Below are positions 23,352-32,040 of a DNA stretch of 34,389 bases, piece after piece. The notes beneath the pieces were generated by a model. It saw nothing but the letters and a program-made list of their open reading frames with translations, ran no database searches and was not told the DNA's origin. The stretch lies in the NCBI GenBank assembly GCA_002383375.1, contig DFYR01000043.1, positions 25,524-59,912 on the forward strand. Direction: 5' to 3'. The stretch comes from Spirochaetaceae bacterium UBA4077 (GTDB lineage Bacteria; Spirochaetota; Spirochaetia; Treponematales; Rectinemataceae). The number at the start of each line of letters is the position of its first letter. Position 1 is the first letter of the stretch. The position numbers and the translations under genes are program-made.

Positions 23352-24812
23352 TTAGACTTCCTGATCGTCGCCATATTCAAAACTGAGCTCCACTCCGCAG
23401 GAGGGGCAGTGACTCATTTCGGGAGTAACCACGGTCCCGCAGTCAGGACAAGTATATTCTTCATCCTCAGAGTCCAATACTTCCTCGGTCTCCTCTTGGA
23501 CAATCTCGATGTTTTCTTCAATGATAGCCTTGATGGATTCGATATCTTCCAGGGAAAGGCCCGATATCGATGCCAGTTCCTCGTCTTCCCTGGCGAGGAA
23601 GTCCTCGACGAGACTCAGCTTTGCCACATCAAAGGCCTTCAGCCATTCGCTCTTCATGCCAGGAAGGTCGGAGAGGAGCACTGCTTCTTCATCCGTCGCT
23701 TCGACCGCTTCCTCCGTATCCTGGAAGAGGCTGTCCGCAGCCCGTTTAAGCTCGATATTTCTTCCGTCCTGGAGGTACTGCTCCTCGGTCTTGACGTCGA
23801 TACTCCAATCGCAAAGCCTATTGGCCAGCTTGACGTTCTGGCCCATCTTGCCGATGGCGATCGAGAGTTCCTTGTCCGCTACTATGGCCAGGGCGCTGTG
23901 CTTGGCCTCGTCCAGGATGTGCACCGTCTTGACCTCGGCAGGAGAGAGAGCGTTCTTGATAAACTGCCTTGGATCCACATCATATTTTATGAAGTCGATC
24001 TTCTCCCCTTCAAGTTCCTGGCTGATGAGCTGGCTTCGCATGCCCTTGGGACCGACGCATGCGCCTACAGGGTCTATATCGTCCCGCTTGGAGTACACAG
24101 CCACCTTGGTCCTGTAGCCAGGCTCGCGGACAATCTTGAAGATCTCTATGGTCTTGTCGTAAATCTCGGGGATCTCCAGCTCCAGGAGCTTGGTGACGAA
24201 TTCAGCGTGGCTTCTGGAAAGAACTATCTGGAGTCCGTTCTTGCCCTTGTCCACCTCGTAAATCAGCGCCTTGATCCTGTCGCCGACATGGTAGACTTCC
24301 CTGGGCGACTGGTACTTCTTGGGGAAGATGCCCTCCACCTTTCCCAGGTCCACATAGATCACATTATTGCGTTCCCTCTGATAGTAGCCAATGATCAGCT
24401 CACCCTGCTTGGACTTGTACTCGGCGTAGAGGGTGTCCCGGGAAATATCCCTGAAGTTCTGTCTTGTGGTCTGTTTTGCCACCATCACCGATTGGAGATC
24501 GAACTCCTGGGGATCCACGGGAAATTCTATGATATCTCCGACCTCGGCGTCCTCGGCATAGCGGCGTGCTTCCTCTAAAGACATCTGCAGAACCTCGTCC
24601 TCCAGATCATCCTCTTCCACAATTACTTTTTTAGCGTAGATATCCACGCCTTCGTAGTTTTCTCTAAAGCGTACCACTGCGTTCTCGCTGGTTCCAAACT
24701 TCTTTTTATACGCCGCGAGAAGGGCTTCCTGCAGAGTATTGACGATGAGTTCTTCGGAAATCCCTTTTTCGCTGATCAGCTGTCGAATGGCTTCCGCCAT
24801 GTCAGATGCCAT
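23352..24812 (-). CDS. nusA: Transcription factor NusA with C-terminal zinc ribbon
   Basis: NusA binds RNA polymerase and controls pausing, termination and antitermination. The protein has 486 residues. The N-terminal polymerase-binding domain spans about 1-130, S1 about 135-200, KH1 holds DPVGACVGPKGMRSQLIS and KH2 AIGKMGQNVKLANRL. One helix-hairpin-helix-like unit follows (LVEDFLAREDEELASISGLS). An acidic linker leads to a zinc-ribbon-like end: C455, C458, C469 and C472 (CPDC-X10-CPSC). That end is not part of standard NusA. GGGAG lies 8 bases before the ATG. The rimP stop is 3 bases upstream, and infB follows after 9 bases. Confidence 0.96.
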   Translation of the reverse strand: MASDMAEAIRQLISEKGISEELIVNTLQEALLAAYKKKFGTSENAVVRFRENYEGVDIYAKKVIVEEDDLEDEVLQMSLEEARRYAEDAEVGDIIEFPVDPQEFDLQSVMVAKQTTRQNFRDISRDTLYAEYKSKQGELIIGYYQRERNNVIYVDLGKVEGIFPKKYQSPREVYHVGDRIKALIYEVDKGKNGLQIVLSRSHAEFVTKLLELEIPEIYDKTIEIFKIVREPGYRTKVAVYSKRDDIDPVGACVGPKGMRSQLISQELEGEKIDFIKYDVDPRQFIKNALSPAEVKTVHILDEAKHSALAIVADKELSIAIGKMGQNVKLANRLCDWSIDVKTEEQYLQDGRNIELKRAADSLFQDTEEAVEATDEEAVLLSDLPGMKSEWLKAFDVAKLSLVEDFLAREDEELASISGLSLEDIESIKAIIEENIEIVQEETEEVLDSEDEEYTCPDCGTVVTPEMSHCPSCGVELSFEYGDDQEV

Positions 24813-24815
24813 CTT

Positions 24816-25265
24816 TTACTCTCCCTTGGACATAGAATCCAACCGCGCCTTGGCGATGGATGAAATATCGATAAGAGCGCGCTCCGCGCCCTGTTGGAAT
24901 TCAATCTTGCCGTCCGAATACGAAAGCAGCCTGCCGGAAACCCATTCGGAAGAATTCTTGGCAAGCAACTTTACGAACTTGCCGGCAAAGGCTTTCCATT
25001 CCCGTTCTCCCCGGATTATCCGGTCGATGCCCGGGCTGGAAATTTCCATGTCCGGATCCTGGACACCCAGAAGGGTCTGTATCTGGGGAAGAATGAGCCT
25101 GTAAGCCTTAGTGCATTCTTCGGTACCCGTACCCTGGGGTGAATAGATCACCGCCTTTACCTTGAGTCCACCCCTGTGCCGTGAAAGACCGAACTCCAGC
25201 AGAAAAAGCCCTGCTTTTTCCAGAATCGTGCCGATCTTATCCTCGACTTCACTGTCTTCTGTCAT
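24816..25265 (-). CDS. rimP: Ribosome maturation factor RimP
   Basis: RimP assists 30S assembly. The product has 149 residues, normal for the family. The conserved core MEISSPGIDRIIRGEREWKAFAGKFVKL matches the family LEVSSPGxxRpL motif, and a C-terminal SH3-like part follows. Position directly before nusA is the classical arrangement and supports the call. AGAGG precedes the ATG by 4 bases. It is the first gene after a promoter and terminator-like leader. Confidence 0.94.
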   Translation of the reverse strand: MTEDSEVEDKIGTILEKAGLFLLEFGLSRHRGGLKVKAVIYSPQGTGTEECTKAYRLILPQIQTLLGVQDPDMEISSPGIDRIIRGEREWKAFAGKFVKLLAKNSSEWVSGRLLSYSDGKIEFQQGAERALIDISSIAKARLDSMSKGE

Positions 25266-25340
25266 CGAACCTCTGACCTACCCGAGCAGGTCTTGCCCTA
25301 ACCCAATCCGGGCGCCAAGCCCCAGGTTAAGGCTCTACGC

Positions 25341-25368
25341 CAAAAAAAAAGAGTCGTAGAACGACTCT
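25341..25368 (-). terminator. Intrinsic terminator/attenuator before rimP
   Basis: AGAGTCGT and ACGACTCT form a perfect 8-bp stem (25350-25357 with 25361-25368) with a 3-base loop, followed on the minus strand by nine T (25350-25342). It ends transcripts coming from comF. It also lies downstream of the promoter at 25410-25438 and 76 bases before rimP, so it can attenuate the rimP-nusA-infB series. Another hairpin of the leader, AAAAAG/CTTTTT, lies at 25379-25399. Confidence 0.9.
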
Positions 25369-25409
25369 CCTTATTTCTAAAAAGAATCCCGCGCTTTTTA
25401 CATGGGCCT

Positions 25410-25438
25410 ATAGTAGTATTCTGCAATGGATTAGTCAA
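25410..25438 (-). promoter_or_regulatory. Predicted promoter of rimP-nusA-infB series
   Basis: On the minus strand TTGACT (25438-25433, 5 of 6) and TACTAT (25415-25410, 4 of 6) are separated by exactly 17 bases. RNA would begin near 25403 and meet the terminator about 35-60 bases later. No other promoter of this quality was found between comF and rimP. Confidence 0.6.
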
Positions 25439-25474
25439 TAGCCGCAGCCTGAAAGAGCCGATTAGAAGCCTCTG

Positions 25475-26164
25475 TCAATCGGCGGCTATTACAATTGCCG
25501 CCACCCTGGCAGCGCCGGCTCTTAACAGCAGTTCGGCGCAGGCCTCTATCGTAGCCCCTGTAGTACAGACGTCGTCCAGGATAACGAGGGAGAGTCCGGC
25601 AATCTGGCCTTCGCATCCAGGCTTGAAGCCATAGGCTTCTTTGGCGTTGAGACCCCTGTTTTTCCTGTCCAGGCTTTTCTGCTCCCTGCTGGGCCTTCTC
25701 AGAAGGACCCTCAATACTTTAAATCCCATCCGTTCTAAACCGCGGGCCATAGCCTCCACCTGGTCCCATTCATGTCGGCGGAGTTTTTCGGCTCGTGGGG
25801 GGACCGGCACAATCGGCCGGTCCGGCCAGCGGAAGCGGATCTGCTCGGCCAGCAGCAGTGTAAAAAATCTGCCAAGCGAAAACCGTTTTGCCATTTTGTA
25901 CGCCTTGAGCAGGCGGGACGGTTCGTCCTTATAGAGGAAGAGAGGAACAGTGTTCTCACAGAAAGCATGTTTATCCCGGCAGGGAAAACAGAGGTCTATC
26001 TCGGAATACAGAGGTTTTCCGCAGAGCCTGCAGCGTTGTCCGTCAAGAGGCTGTATCCTTGCCCTGCAATCATCGCAGAGCGGGATCGAGTCATGCATCC
26101 CCAGTCCGAGGCGCTTGTGGCAGCATAGGCAATAGCGAGGCATCAATCCCGACAAGATGCTCAT
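25475..26164 (-). CDS. comF: ComF-family phosphoribosyltransferase-like protein
   Basis: ComF-family proteins join an N-terminal zinc-finger region to a type I phosphoribosyltransferase fold; several are needed for DNA uptake, and many are uncharacterised. The product has 229 residues. Cysteines are paired at C12/C15, C30/C33, C45/C48 and C59/C62. The PRPP-binding motif is LVILDDVCTTGATI (193-206). An ATG with AGGA 5 bases upstream is preferred; a TTG 12 codons earlier is possible. It follows mutS in the tamB-bamA-skp-mutS series and ends before the rimP promoter. No other competence gene is present, so the competence role is unproven. Confidence 0.88.
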   Translation of the reverse strand: MSILSGLMPRYCLCCHKRLGLGMHDSIPLCDDCRARIQPLDGQRCRLCGKPLYSEIDLCFPCRDKHAFCENTVPLFLYKDEPSRLLKAYKMAKRFSLGRFFTLLLAEQIRFRWPDRPIVPVPPRAEKLRRHEWDQVEAMARGLERMGFKVLRVLLRRPSREQKSLDRKNRGLNAKEAYGFKPGCEGQIAGLSLVILDDVCTTGATIEACAELLLRAGAARVAAIVIAAD

Positions 26165-26222
26165 AGCAGTCCTACGCTGCAGAACCCCGGGCTGCTTCAA
26201 AACTCTAGAGGGCTAAAGGGCG

Positions 26223-28877
26223 CTATTCAAGAGATCTATGCAGTTCTGAAAGCAGGCGCAGAGCCTCGAGGGGCGTCATATCATCAGGATCGATGCCGCG
26301 GATCCGGGCTACGGCCAGATCTTCGGCGGAAAAAAGTTCATTCTCCCAGGATTTTATTACAGCGAAACCTTTGTCCGAAGAGGCTTTCTGCCCGGCCGCC
26401 CCGTCTAGCGCTGCATCCACTTTTTCTTCGAGTTCTTCCTTGGAGCGGGCTAGTTTTTGCTCCAGGCTGACGAAACGGCTCTGGAGTTCCCGGGCTCGCT
26501 GGAGCACGGGGCGCGGGATGCCTGCCAGGCCAGCCACGTGGAGTCCGTAGGAGCCGGCGGCGGGACCAGTCCGGAGCTGCTTTAAAAAGACAATCTCCCC
26601 CTCGTTCTCCAACACCGCCATGCTCAGATTGAGCAATTTGGGGTTATCGAGGGAGGTGAGCTCGTGATAGTGGGTCGCAAAAAGGGTCCTGCACCCGATG
26701 CCGTCCAGGAGCATCTCGCTGACTGCCCAGGCAATGCATACGCCATCCAGTGTTCCAGTTCCCCTCCCTACTTCGTCCATGATGACAAGGCTCCGCTTGC
26801 TGGCGGTATTGAGGATGTAGGCTGTCTCATGCATTTCCACTAAAAAGGTGCTCTCGCCCCTGGCCAGGTTATCCTGGGCGCCGACCCGGCAGAAAATCTT
26901 GTCCACTAAGCCGATAGTCGCGGCTTGGGCTGGCACGAATGATCCTAAATGTGCCATGAGACAGATCAGGGCTGTCTGGCGAAGAATCGTCGATTTTCCG
27001 GCCATATTAGGGCCGGTGACCAGGGCGAAACCCGCGGCTTCCGCATCGAGCTCGATATCGTTGGGAACAAAGGCTCCCGGAGGAAGACAGGCTTCCACCA
27101 CGGGGTGCCTGCCCTGACGTATCGACAGACTGCTGCCTTCGTTCAGCACCGGCCTCGAATATGCCCCTTCGGTGGCGGCCTGGGCGAAGGAGGCGAGGCA
27201 GTCGATCTGGATTATCGCTTGAGCCAAGGCCTCCATGGCTGGGATGAAGCGTTTCAGACCATCCCTTAATGTAAGAAAAAGACTTTTCTCCAGGTCGACT
27301 ATCTTTTCGGTCGCTCCGTGAATATCGCTCTCTATGTCCGCCAGTCGGTCGGTGGTGTAGCGTTCCCCGGTAACCAGAGACTGCCTGCGGATAAAGTGTC
27401 CAGGCACAGCATCGAGCTTTCCCTTGCTCACCTCCAGGTAGTACCCAATGATCTTGTTGTAGCGGATGCGGAGATTCTGTATGCCCGAAGCTGACCTCTC
27501 CTCTTCCAGATAGGCTTCCAGCACCCGGTTCGAATTATGCTTAATCGCTCTCAGCCTGTCCAGTTCAGTGTTATAACCGTCCCGCATCAGGTTTCCCTCT
27601 GTTAGAAGAATCGAGGGGTCGTCTTTTATGGAAGAATCGATAACGCGAATTGCCTGGGAGCAATCGTTCAACGCATCCTCGCCAGCATCGCCTCGGAGCA
27701 GTACGGGCGCCGCCTTTTCACGCAGAAACTGCAGGGCTGCCAGAGAGGAGCGCAGGGAATCCCGAAGGGCCAGGATGTCCTTGGCATGAGCCTTGTCCAT
27801 AGCCAGCCTGGCGATGAGTCGTTCCGTGTCCAGGACTCCGCCAAGAATTCTCCGCAACTCGTTGAGAATCAGCTGTTCTCGGTAGAGAAACTCTACAGAG
27901 TCCAGCCTGGCTTCGATTCTAGCCTTAGATCGGAGGGGCTGGAGAATCCATTGCCGTATGCGGCGGGCGGCTCCGGCCGACTTTGTCCTGTCCAGCACCG
28001 AAAGAAGGCTATCCCGCCTGCCCGAGTCGGAAAGGTTTTTTACCAGTTCGAGGTTCCTTCTCGTCGCCTCGTCCAGACCTACGTATTCCTCTGAGTCGTA
28101 GGGGAGCAGCGCTTGTATATGGGGACTTCTGACCTTGAGGTTTTCGTCGAGATACTCCAGAAGGATATCGGCAGCGGCTAATTCGGGTGCATCATCCGAG
28201 AATCCGAATCCTTTAAGGGAGGCCAGGCCGAAGCGCCGAGCCAGGGTTTCAAAGGCCTTTTGGACATCGAAGGACCAATCCGGCCTTTTTTCCACCATCA
28301 GTCCCTCCAGCTCCCGGAAGCTTGCTGCCAGAGCCGGCCTGTCGTGGAGAGACTGCTGAATAATCAGCTCCCGAGGCAAGAGCCTGTGGAGTTCGGAACG
28401 GAGAAACTCGTCCCCCGCTCTGCCGTCATCGGGGTGTGAATGGGCCCTGAACTCTCCGGTGGACGCGTCCAGACTGGCTATGCAGATTCTGCCGTCGATG
28501 GCGCAGACGCAAACAATGTAATTATTGCTATTCTGATCCAAAAAATCTTCTTCGATGGTAGTGCCGGGAGTTACGATCTCGATCACATCCCGCTCGACAA
28601 TCCCCCGGGTACTAGGTTGGCTGAGCTGCTCGCAAATGGCTACCTTTTTGCCTGCCTTGAGCAGCCGGGCGATGTAAGGTTTATAAGCATGGTAGGGAAT
28701 CCCGCACATGGGCTGCCCCTGGCGCTGGGTCAGGGTCAGGTCCAAAAGGGCACTGGCTTGCACCGCGTCGTCGAAGAACATTTCATAGAAATCACCCAGG
28801 CGAAAAAAGAGAATTGCATCTTTGTACCTGGCCTTTATCCGCCGGTACTGGTCCAGCATGGACAGGCGCTCAGCCAA
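26223..28877 (-). CDS. mutS: DNA mismatch repair protein MutS
   Basis: MutS recognises mismatches and starts repair. The protein has 884 residues, typical of MutS1. The mismatch-binding motif is GDFYEMF, with F30 and E32. The connector, lever and clamp domains follow. The ATPase has Walker A GPNMAGKST near residue 622 and the Walker B stretch VIMDEVGRGTGTLDG. The C-terminal helix-turn-helix ends with TPLEALRLLSELHRSL. The start is a TTG with AGGGG 7 bases upstream; an ATG six codons later has no ribosome binding site. It lies 21 bases after skp. No mutL is in the window. Confidence 0.97.
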   Translation of the reverse strand: MAERLSMLDQYRRIKARYKDAILFFRLGDFYEMFFDDAVQASALLDLTLTQRQGQPMCGIPYHAYKPYIARLLKAGKKVAICEQLSQPSTRGIVERDVIEIVTPGTTIEEDFLDQNSNNYIVCVCAIDGRICIASLDASTGEFRAHSHPDDGRAGDEFLRSELHRLLPRELIIQQSLHDRPALAASFRELEGLMVEKRPDWSFDVQKAFETLARRFGLASLKGFGFSDDAPELAAADILLEYLDENLKVRSPHIQALLPYDSEEYVGLDEATRRNLELVKNLSDSGRRDSLLSVLDRTKSAGAARRIRQWILQPLRSKARIEARLDSVEFLYREQLILNELRRILGGVLDTERLIARLAMDKAHAKDILALRDSLRSSLAALQFLREKAAPVLLRGDAGEDALNDCSQAIRVIDSSIKDDPSILLTEGNLMRDGYNTELDRLRAIKHNSNRVLEAYLEEERSASGIQNLRIRYNKIIGYYLEVSKGKLDAVPGHFIRRQSLVTGERYTTDRLADIESDIHGATEKIVDLEKSLFLTLRDGLKRFIPAMEALAQAIIQIDCLASFAQAATEGAYSRPVLNEGSSLSIRQGRHPVVEACLPPGAFVPNDIELDAEAAGFALVTGPNMAGKSTILRQTALICLMAHLGSFVPAQAATIGLVDKIFCRVGAQDNLARGESTFLVEMHETAYILNTASKRSLVIMDEVGRGTGTLDGVCIAWAVSEMLLDGIGCRTLFATHYHELTSLDNPKLLNLSMAVLENEGEIVFLKQLRTGPAAGSYGLHVAGLAGIPRPVLQRARELQSRFVSLEQKLARSKEELEEKVDAALDGAAGQKASSDKGFAVIKSWENELFSAEDLAVARIRGIDPDDMTPLEALRLLSELHRSLE

Positions 28878-28898
28878 GATATTGCCCCTGTAGCACGA

Positions 28899-29465
28899 TT
28901 ACTGTCCGCCGGATAATGCCTGAATCACCTTATCGGTGATATCAACCGATGGGCTGTTCCAAAGGACGAGATCCGATTTTTTATCCTCCGGAGCGAGATT
29001 GAGCACTAAGGAATAGCCCTCGGCCTCGGCGACCCGGGCTATGGTTGAGCCGAGGCGCTGGACGAAGCTCAGATTGGCGCTGACGACTTTTGCCAGAATG
29101 TCCAGTTCGTTCTGACGCTGGGCAGCGTATTCTTTGATCGCTTGAGTTTTTGTATTGATTTCATCTTGGTAATGCTTGGCGGTCAGGACAGCGCCCATGG
29201 ACTCGAGCTCGGCCTTGCGAGCTGTAAGCTCCCGCACTTCAGCGGTCATCGTGTTTATCTCCGCCTGTATCTCGGCTTTTTTTGCCTCGAAACTCTTTAG
29301 TGAATCCTGATCTATGGGGAATGCCGCGAGAATCCTGGCCATATTCAGTACAGCCACCCTGGTTATCTGCTGCGCCTGTAGTGGAAGGCCTATACCGATC
29401 AAGAGAAATCCCGCAAGAAAAACGGGGAAAAACCTTCTAGAAAGCCCTGAGGCTCTCCTCCTCAT
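28899..29465 (-). CDS. skp: Skp/OmpH-family periplasmic chaperone
   Basis: Skp-like proteins hold unfolded outer-membrane proteins in the periplasm and pass them to BamA. The product has 188 residues with a signal peptide (RRFFPVFLAGFLLIGIGLPL, then QAQ) and a mature part beginning with the typical TRVAVLNMARILAAFP. A long charged helical hairpin follows (about 50-140), and the protein ends with VDITDKVIQAL. The ATG is chosen because GGGAGG lies 5 bases upstream; the GTG two codons earlier overlaps that site. It directly follows bamA, the usual pairing. Confidence 0.92.
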   Translation of the reverse strand: MRRRASGLSRRFFPVFLAGFLLIGIGLPLQAQQITRVAVLNMARILAAFPIDQDSLKSFEAKKAEIQAEINTMTAEVRELTARKAELESMGAVLTAKHYQDEINTKTQAIKEYAAQRQNELDILAKVVSANLSFVQRLGSTIARVAEAEGYSLVLNLAPEDKKSDLVLWNSPSVDITDKVIQALSGGQ

Positions 29466-29492
29466 ATGCACCTCCCTGGTCTGCCCGCCGGC

Positions 29493-32021
29493 CTAGTACA
29501 GGGGTTGGGTAATGCTAAGCACGAAATCGAAATCCCAACCCTTGGTTTTCCAATCAATATTCGCTCCATCGAAGGAAAAACGTTTTACGAAATAAAAGCG
29601 GAATGGGAACTGGGGAATGGTGAAACGCAGCCCCAAGCCTGTGCTGAAAGCCATATTGCTCCAGCTGAGGGAGGAAAATCCCGTGTTGGGAATAGCTGCT
29701 GGGGTCGATTGCGCCATGTCCAGCATGCCTGTCTCAGTCTTCATCGCACCGGCGTCGACGAATAGATCCATCCAGAGCATCTGCTCGAGGATCGGCATGC
29801 GAAGCTCCAGGGAATTTTCCCAGAGCATGATGCCCTTGGCTCCGTAGAGATTGTCCCAGCCGCGGGCGTTGAAGGTGCCGTCCAGGCTGATCCAGTCCTT
29901 CGTGACAGTAAAGGGATACCAAGGTTGGCTTAAAAGCGCCTGGAATCCAGTATGGGCCATGAGCACCCATTTAAAGTTCCAGGTTTCGCTCAAGGGAATG
30001 GTGAAGAGAGTGTAGAACGCTTCCAGCTTGGTCTCCGACTTGAGGTAGTGCTGGCGCTCGTTGGGGAGAACTCCGGTGAGGGTAAAACGCTGGCCGGCAT
30101 AATACCCCGAGGAGGGATTGTACCAGTAATCGAGGTTGTTGAGGTAAAACCTTCCGTAGAGCCTATTGGTAAGTAGCCACTGACCGTTGGTGCGCCTGAA
30201 CTCTGCTTCGTAGGGGCGGTACTTCGCGTCGTCGAACTGGATCATGTCAAGACCCGAGCTCACACCCCCTGCCGCACCTAGGTCACCGATACGGTACCGT
30301 TTAGTATAGCCCAGATTGAAGCCGAGGCTGAAATCCCAGTTTTCGTAGGGCATGAGATACTGGTCCGGGATGGACGACAGAGAGCCGCTCCACTGGCCCG
30401 AGCCGCTCACCAATGAGGTAAAGGGATCAGGGATGTCTTCATCGGTGAAGATTGGCGCGATTATGTCCTGCCCTGTTGTCTCGGAGCTGTGGCTGAAACC
30501 GAAATTTAGGCCCCGGGAGATGCGCTTGCCGAACAGCCACCCTTCGCTAAAGGATGTATCGATAGTCTGTTCTGTTGGCGAGAGTGTGAGGTTTACCGCC
30601 AGGTTGCGTCCCATACCCCCTAAGTTCCTGTCATTCCATTTGACAAATCCTGATACAGGGAAGGAATCTCTGTTGCCCAAACCGCTCAGGGTTACGCCGA
30701 AACTGATGTCCGCGGTGCTCATCTCCTCCACATTGATGACGAGATCCATGAGGTTTTCGGCGCTTCCCTGATAGAATTCCGGCTGGGCATTGGAAAAATA
30801 CTGGAGGTTGTATAAATTTCTTAAGCCTTCGATGATCTTAGCCTGGGAAAAGATATCGCCCTCTTCCAGGGGAACTTCGCGAGCAAGGACGAAGTCCTTT
30901 GTCTTTTCGTTTCCCTTGAAACTAAGGTTTTCGATATGAGCCCTGTCTCGCTCTACGATCGAAACCTGATAGGAGATGCTGCCATCGGCTTCATTACGGC
31001 TCTCGGTCATGCCGATCTGGTTGTATATGTAGCCCGACTCGTAATAAAGATTGTCGATCTTCTGTTTATCCTGCACCAACCGCTTAAAATTGAGGACACT
31101 CCCTTCCTTAAGCGAAATCAGATCCCTGAGCCGCTGCTCCTCGAATATATCGTTCCCCTGGAACGATATTCCTCCAAACTTCCACTGCTTGCCCTCGGAT
31201 ACGGCCAGGGTGAGTATGAGCCAGTTTTTGCCGCTGTCGTCCTCTTTTTCGTATTCTTTGAAAACATCGATGATTTTTGCGTCCACATAGCCTTTGGACT
31301 GGTAATAATCGACGATGGCAAGCTTGCTTTCCTCGAGCTTCGCCTCCTGGAAGGCGCCGCTCTGGAACAAGGCGGCCTCCTTGAGGCTCATCTGGGATTT
31401 GAGCGTTTTTTCGGATATGGAGGCATTCCCGGAAAAGCGGATGTTCCTCAATGAAACCTGGCCGCCCTCTTTGATGGAGAAGCTGAGGATCAGCAGGGAG
31501 CTGTCGGAGCTGGGAACAGCCTGATGGGTAACTTCAGCATCGGGGTATCCTTTCTCGAGATACAGTTTCTTGATGGCCACGTCGTCCAGGCTTGTCTTAT
31601 TTTCATTATAGATATCGCCTGCCTTACTGGATATGGCGGCGAGAATCTCCGAGGTACGTAGGCCCGAATTGCCTGTTATGCGGACCGAGAGTACAGAGGG
31701 TTTTTCCTGGACCACGAAGAGGAGGGCAAGGCTCTCTTTAGATTCGTTCAGAGCGACGGCCTGCGGCTCTATTGTCTCGAACCAGTCGAGTTCATAGAGC
31801 TTCGCCTGCATCTCGAGCCACAGATCGGGGGTAAAGGGGCTTCCGATGTAATTTCTGAGGAGGCTGTCCAGTTCGGACTTGTTCGCCTTCTTGAGTCCAT
31901 CCCATCGGACAGCTTCGATCGGCTTATCCCAGAACCATTCCGCATCGGTTTCCTGAGCCGTGAGAGGCCCGCAAAGCGCCAGGACCAAAAAGGCTGCGAT
32001 AATTACTATTGATCTTTTCAT
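29493..32021 (-). CDS. bamA: Outer-membrane assembly protein BamA
   Basis: BamA is the Omp85 insertase that folds beta-barrel proteins into the outer membrane. The protein has 842 residues. A Sec signal (MKRSIVIIAAFLVLALCG) ends near LTAQ. Five POTRA repeats can be drawn at about 35-105, 108-185, 188-275, 277-355 and 358-430. The barrel runs from about 440 and ends in ...SITQPLY with a C-terminal aromatic. The loop-6 region holds FNARGWDNLYG, where VRGF/Y is usual. GAGGA lies 7 bases before the ATG. The gene sits between tamB (19 bases) and skp (27 bases), so membrane-assembly factors are made together. Confidence 0.95.
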   Translation of the reverse strand: MKRSIVIIAAFLVLALCGPLTAQETDAEWFWDKPIEAVRWDGLKKANKSELDSLLRNYIGSPFTPDLWLEMQAKLYELDWFETIEPQAVALNESKESLALLFVVQEKPSVLSVRITGNSGLRTSEILAAISSKAGDIYNENKTSLDDVAIKKLYLEKGYPDAEVTHQAVPSSDSSLLILSFSIKEGGQVSLRNIRFSGNASISEKTLKSQMSLKEAALFQSGAFQEAKLEESKLAIVDYYQSKGYVDAKIIDVFKEYEKEDDSGKNWLILTLAVSEGKQWKFGGISFQGNDIFEEQRLRDLISLKEGSVLNFKRLVQDKQKIDNLYYESGYIYNQIGMTESRNEADGSISYQVSIVERDRAHIENLSFKGNEKTKDFVLAREVPLEEGDIFSQAKIIEGLRNLYNLQYFSNAQPEFYQGSAENLMDLVINVEEMSTADISFGVTLSGLGNRDSFPVSGFVKWNDRNLGGMGRNLAVNLTLSPTEQTIDTSFSEGWLFGKRISRGLNFGFSHSSETTGQDIIAPIFTDEDIPDPFTSLVSGSGQWSGSLSSIPDQYLMPYENWDFSLGFNLGYTKRYRIGDLGAAGGVSSGLDMIQFDDAKYRPYEAEFRRTNGQWLLTNRLYGRFYLNNLDYWYNPSSGYYAGQRFTLTGVLPNERQHYLKSETKLEAFYTLFTIPLSETWNFKWVLMAHTGFQALLSQPWYPFTVTKDWISLDGTFNARGWDNLYGAKGIMLWENSLELRMPILEQMLWMDLFVDAGAMKTETGMLDMAQSTPAAIPNTGFSSLSWSNMAFSTGLGLRFTIPQFPFRFYFVKRFSFDGANIDWKTKGWDFDFVLSITQPLY

Positions 32022-32040
32022 GTCTGTATCCTCGATCCTG

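Noticed and set aside
22635..24578. A plus-strand open frame of 647 codons opposite infB and nusA
   Set aside because: It runs antisense across two certain genes, has no family motif, and is Leu/Arg/Phe-rich as expected for the reverse of GC-rich coding DNA. Other long antisense frames (for example 3866-5224 and 2075-3250 opposite ppdK and glyS) fail for the same reasons.
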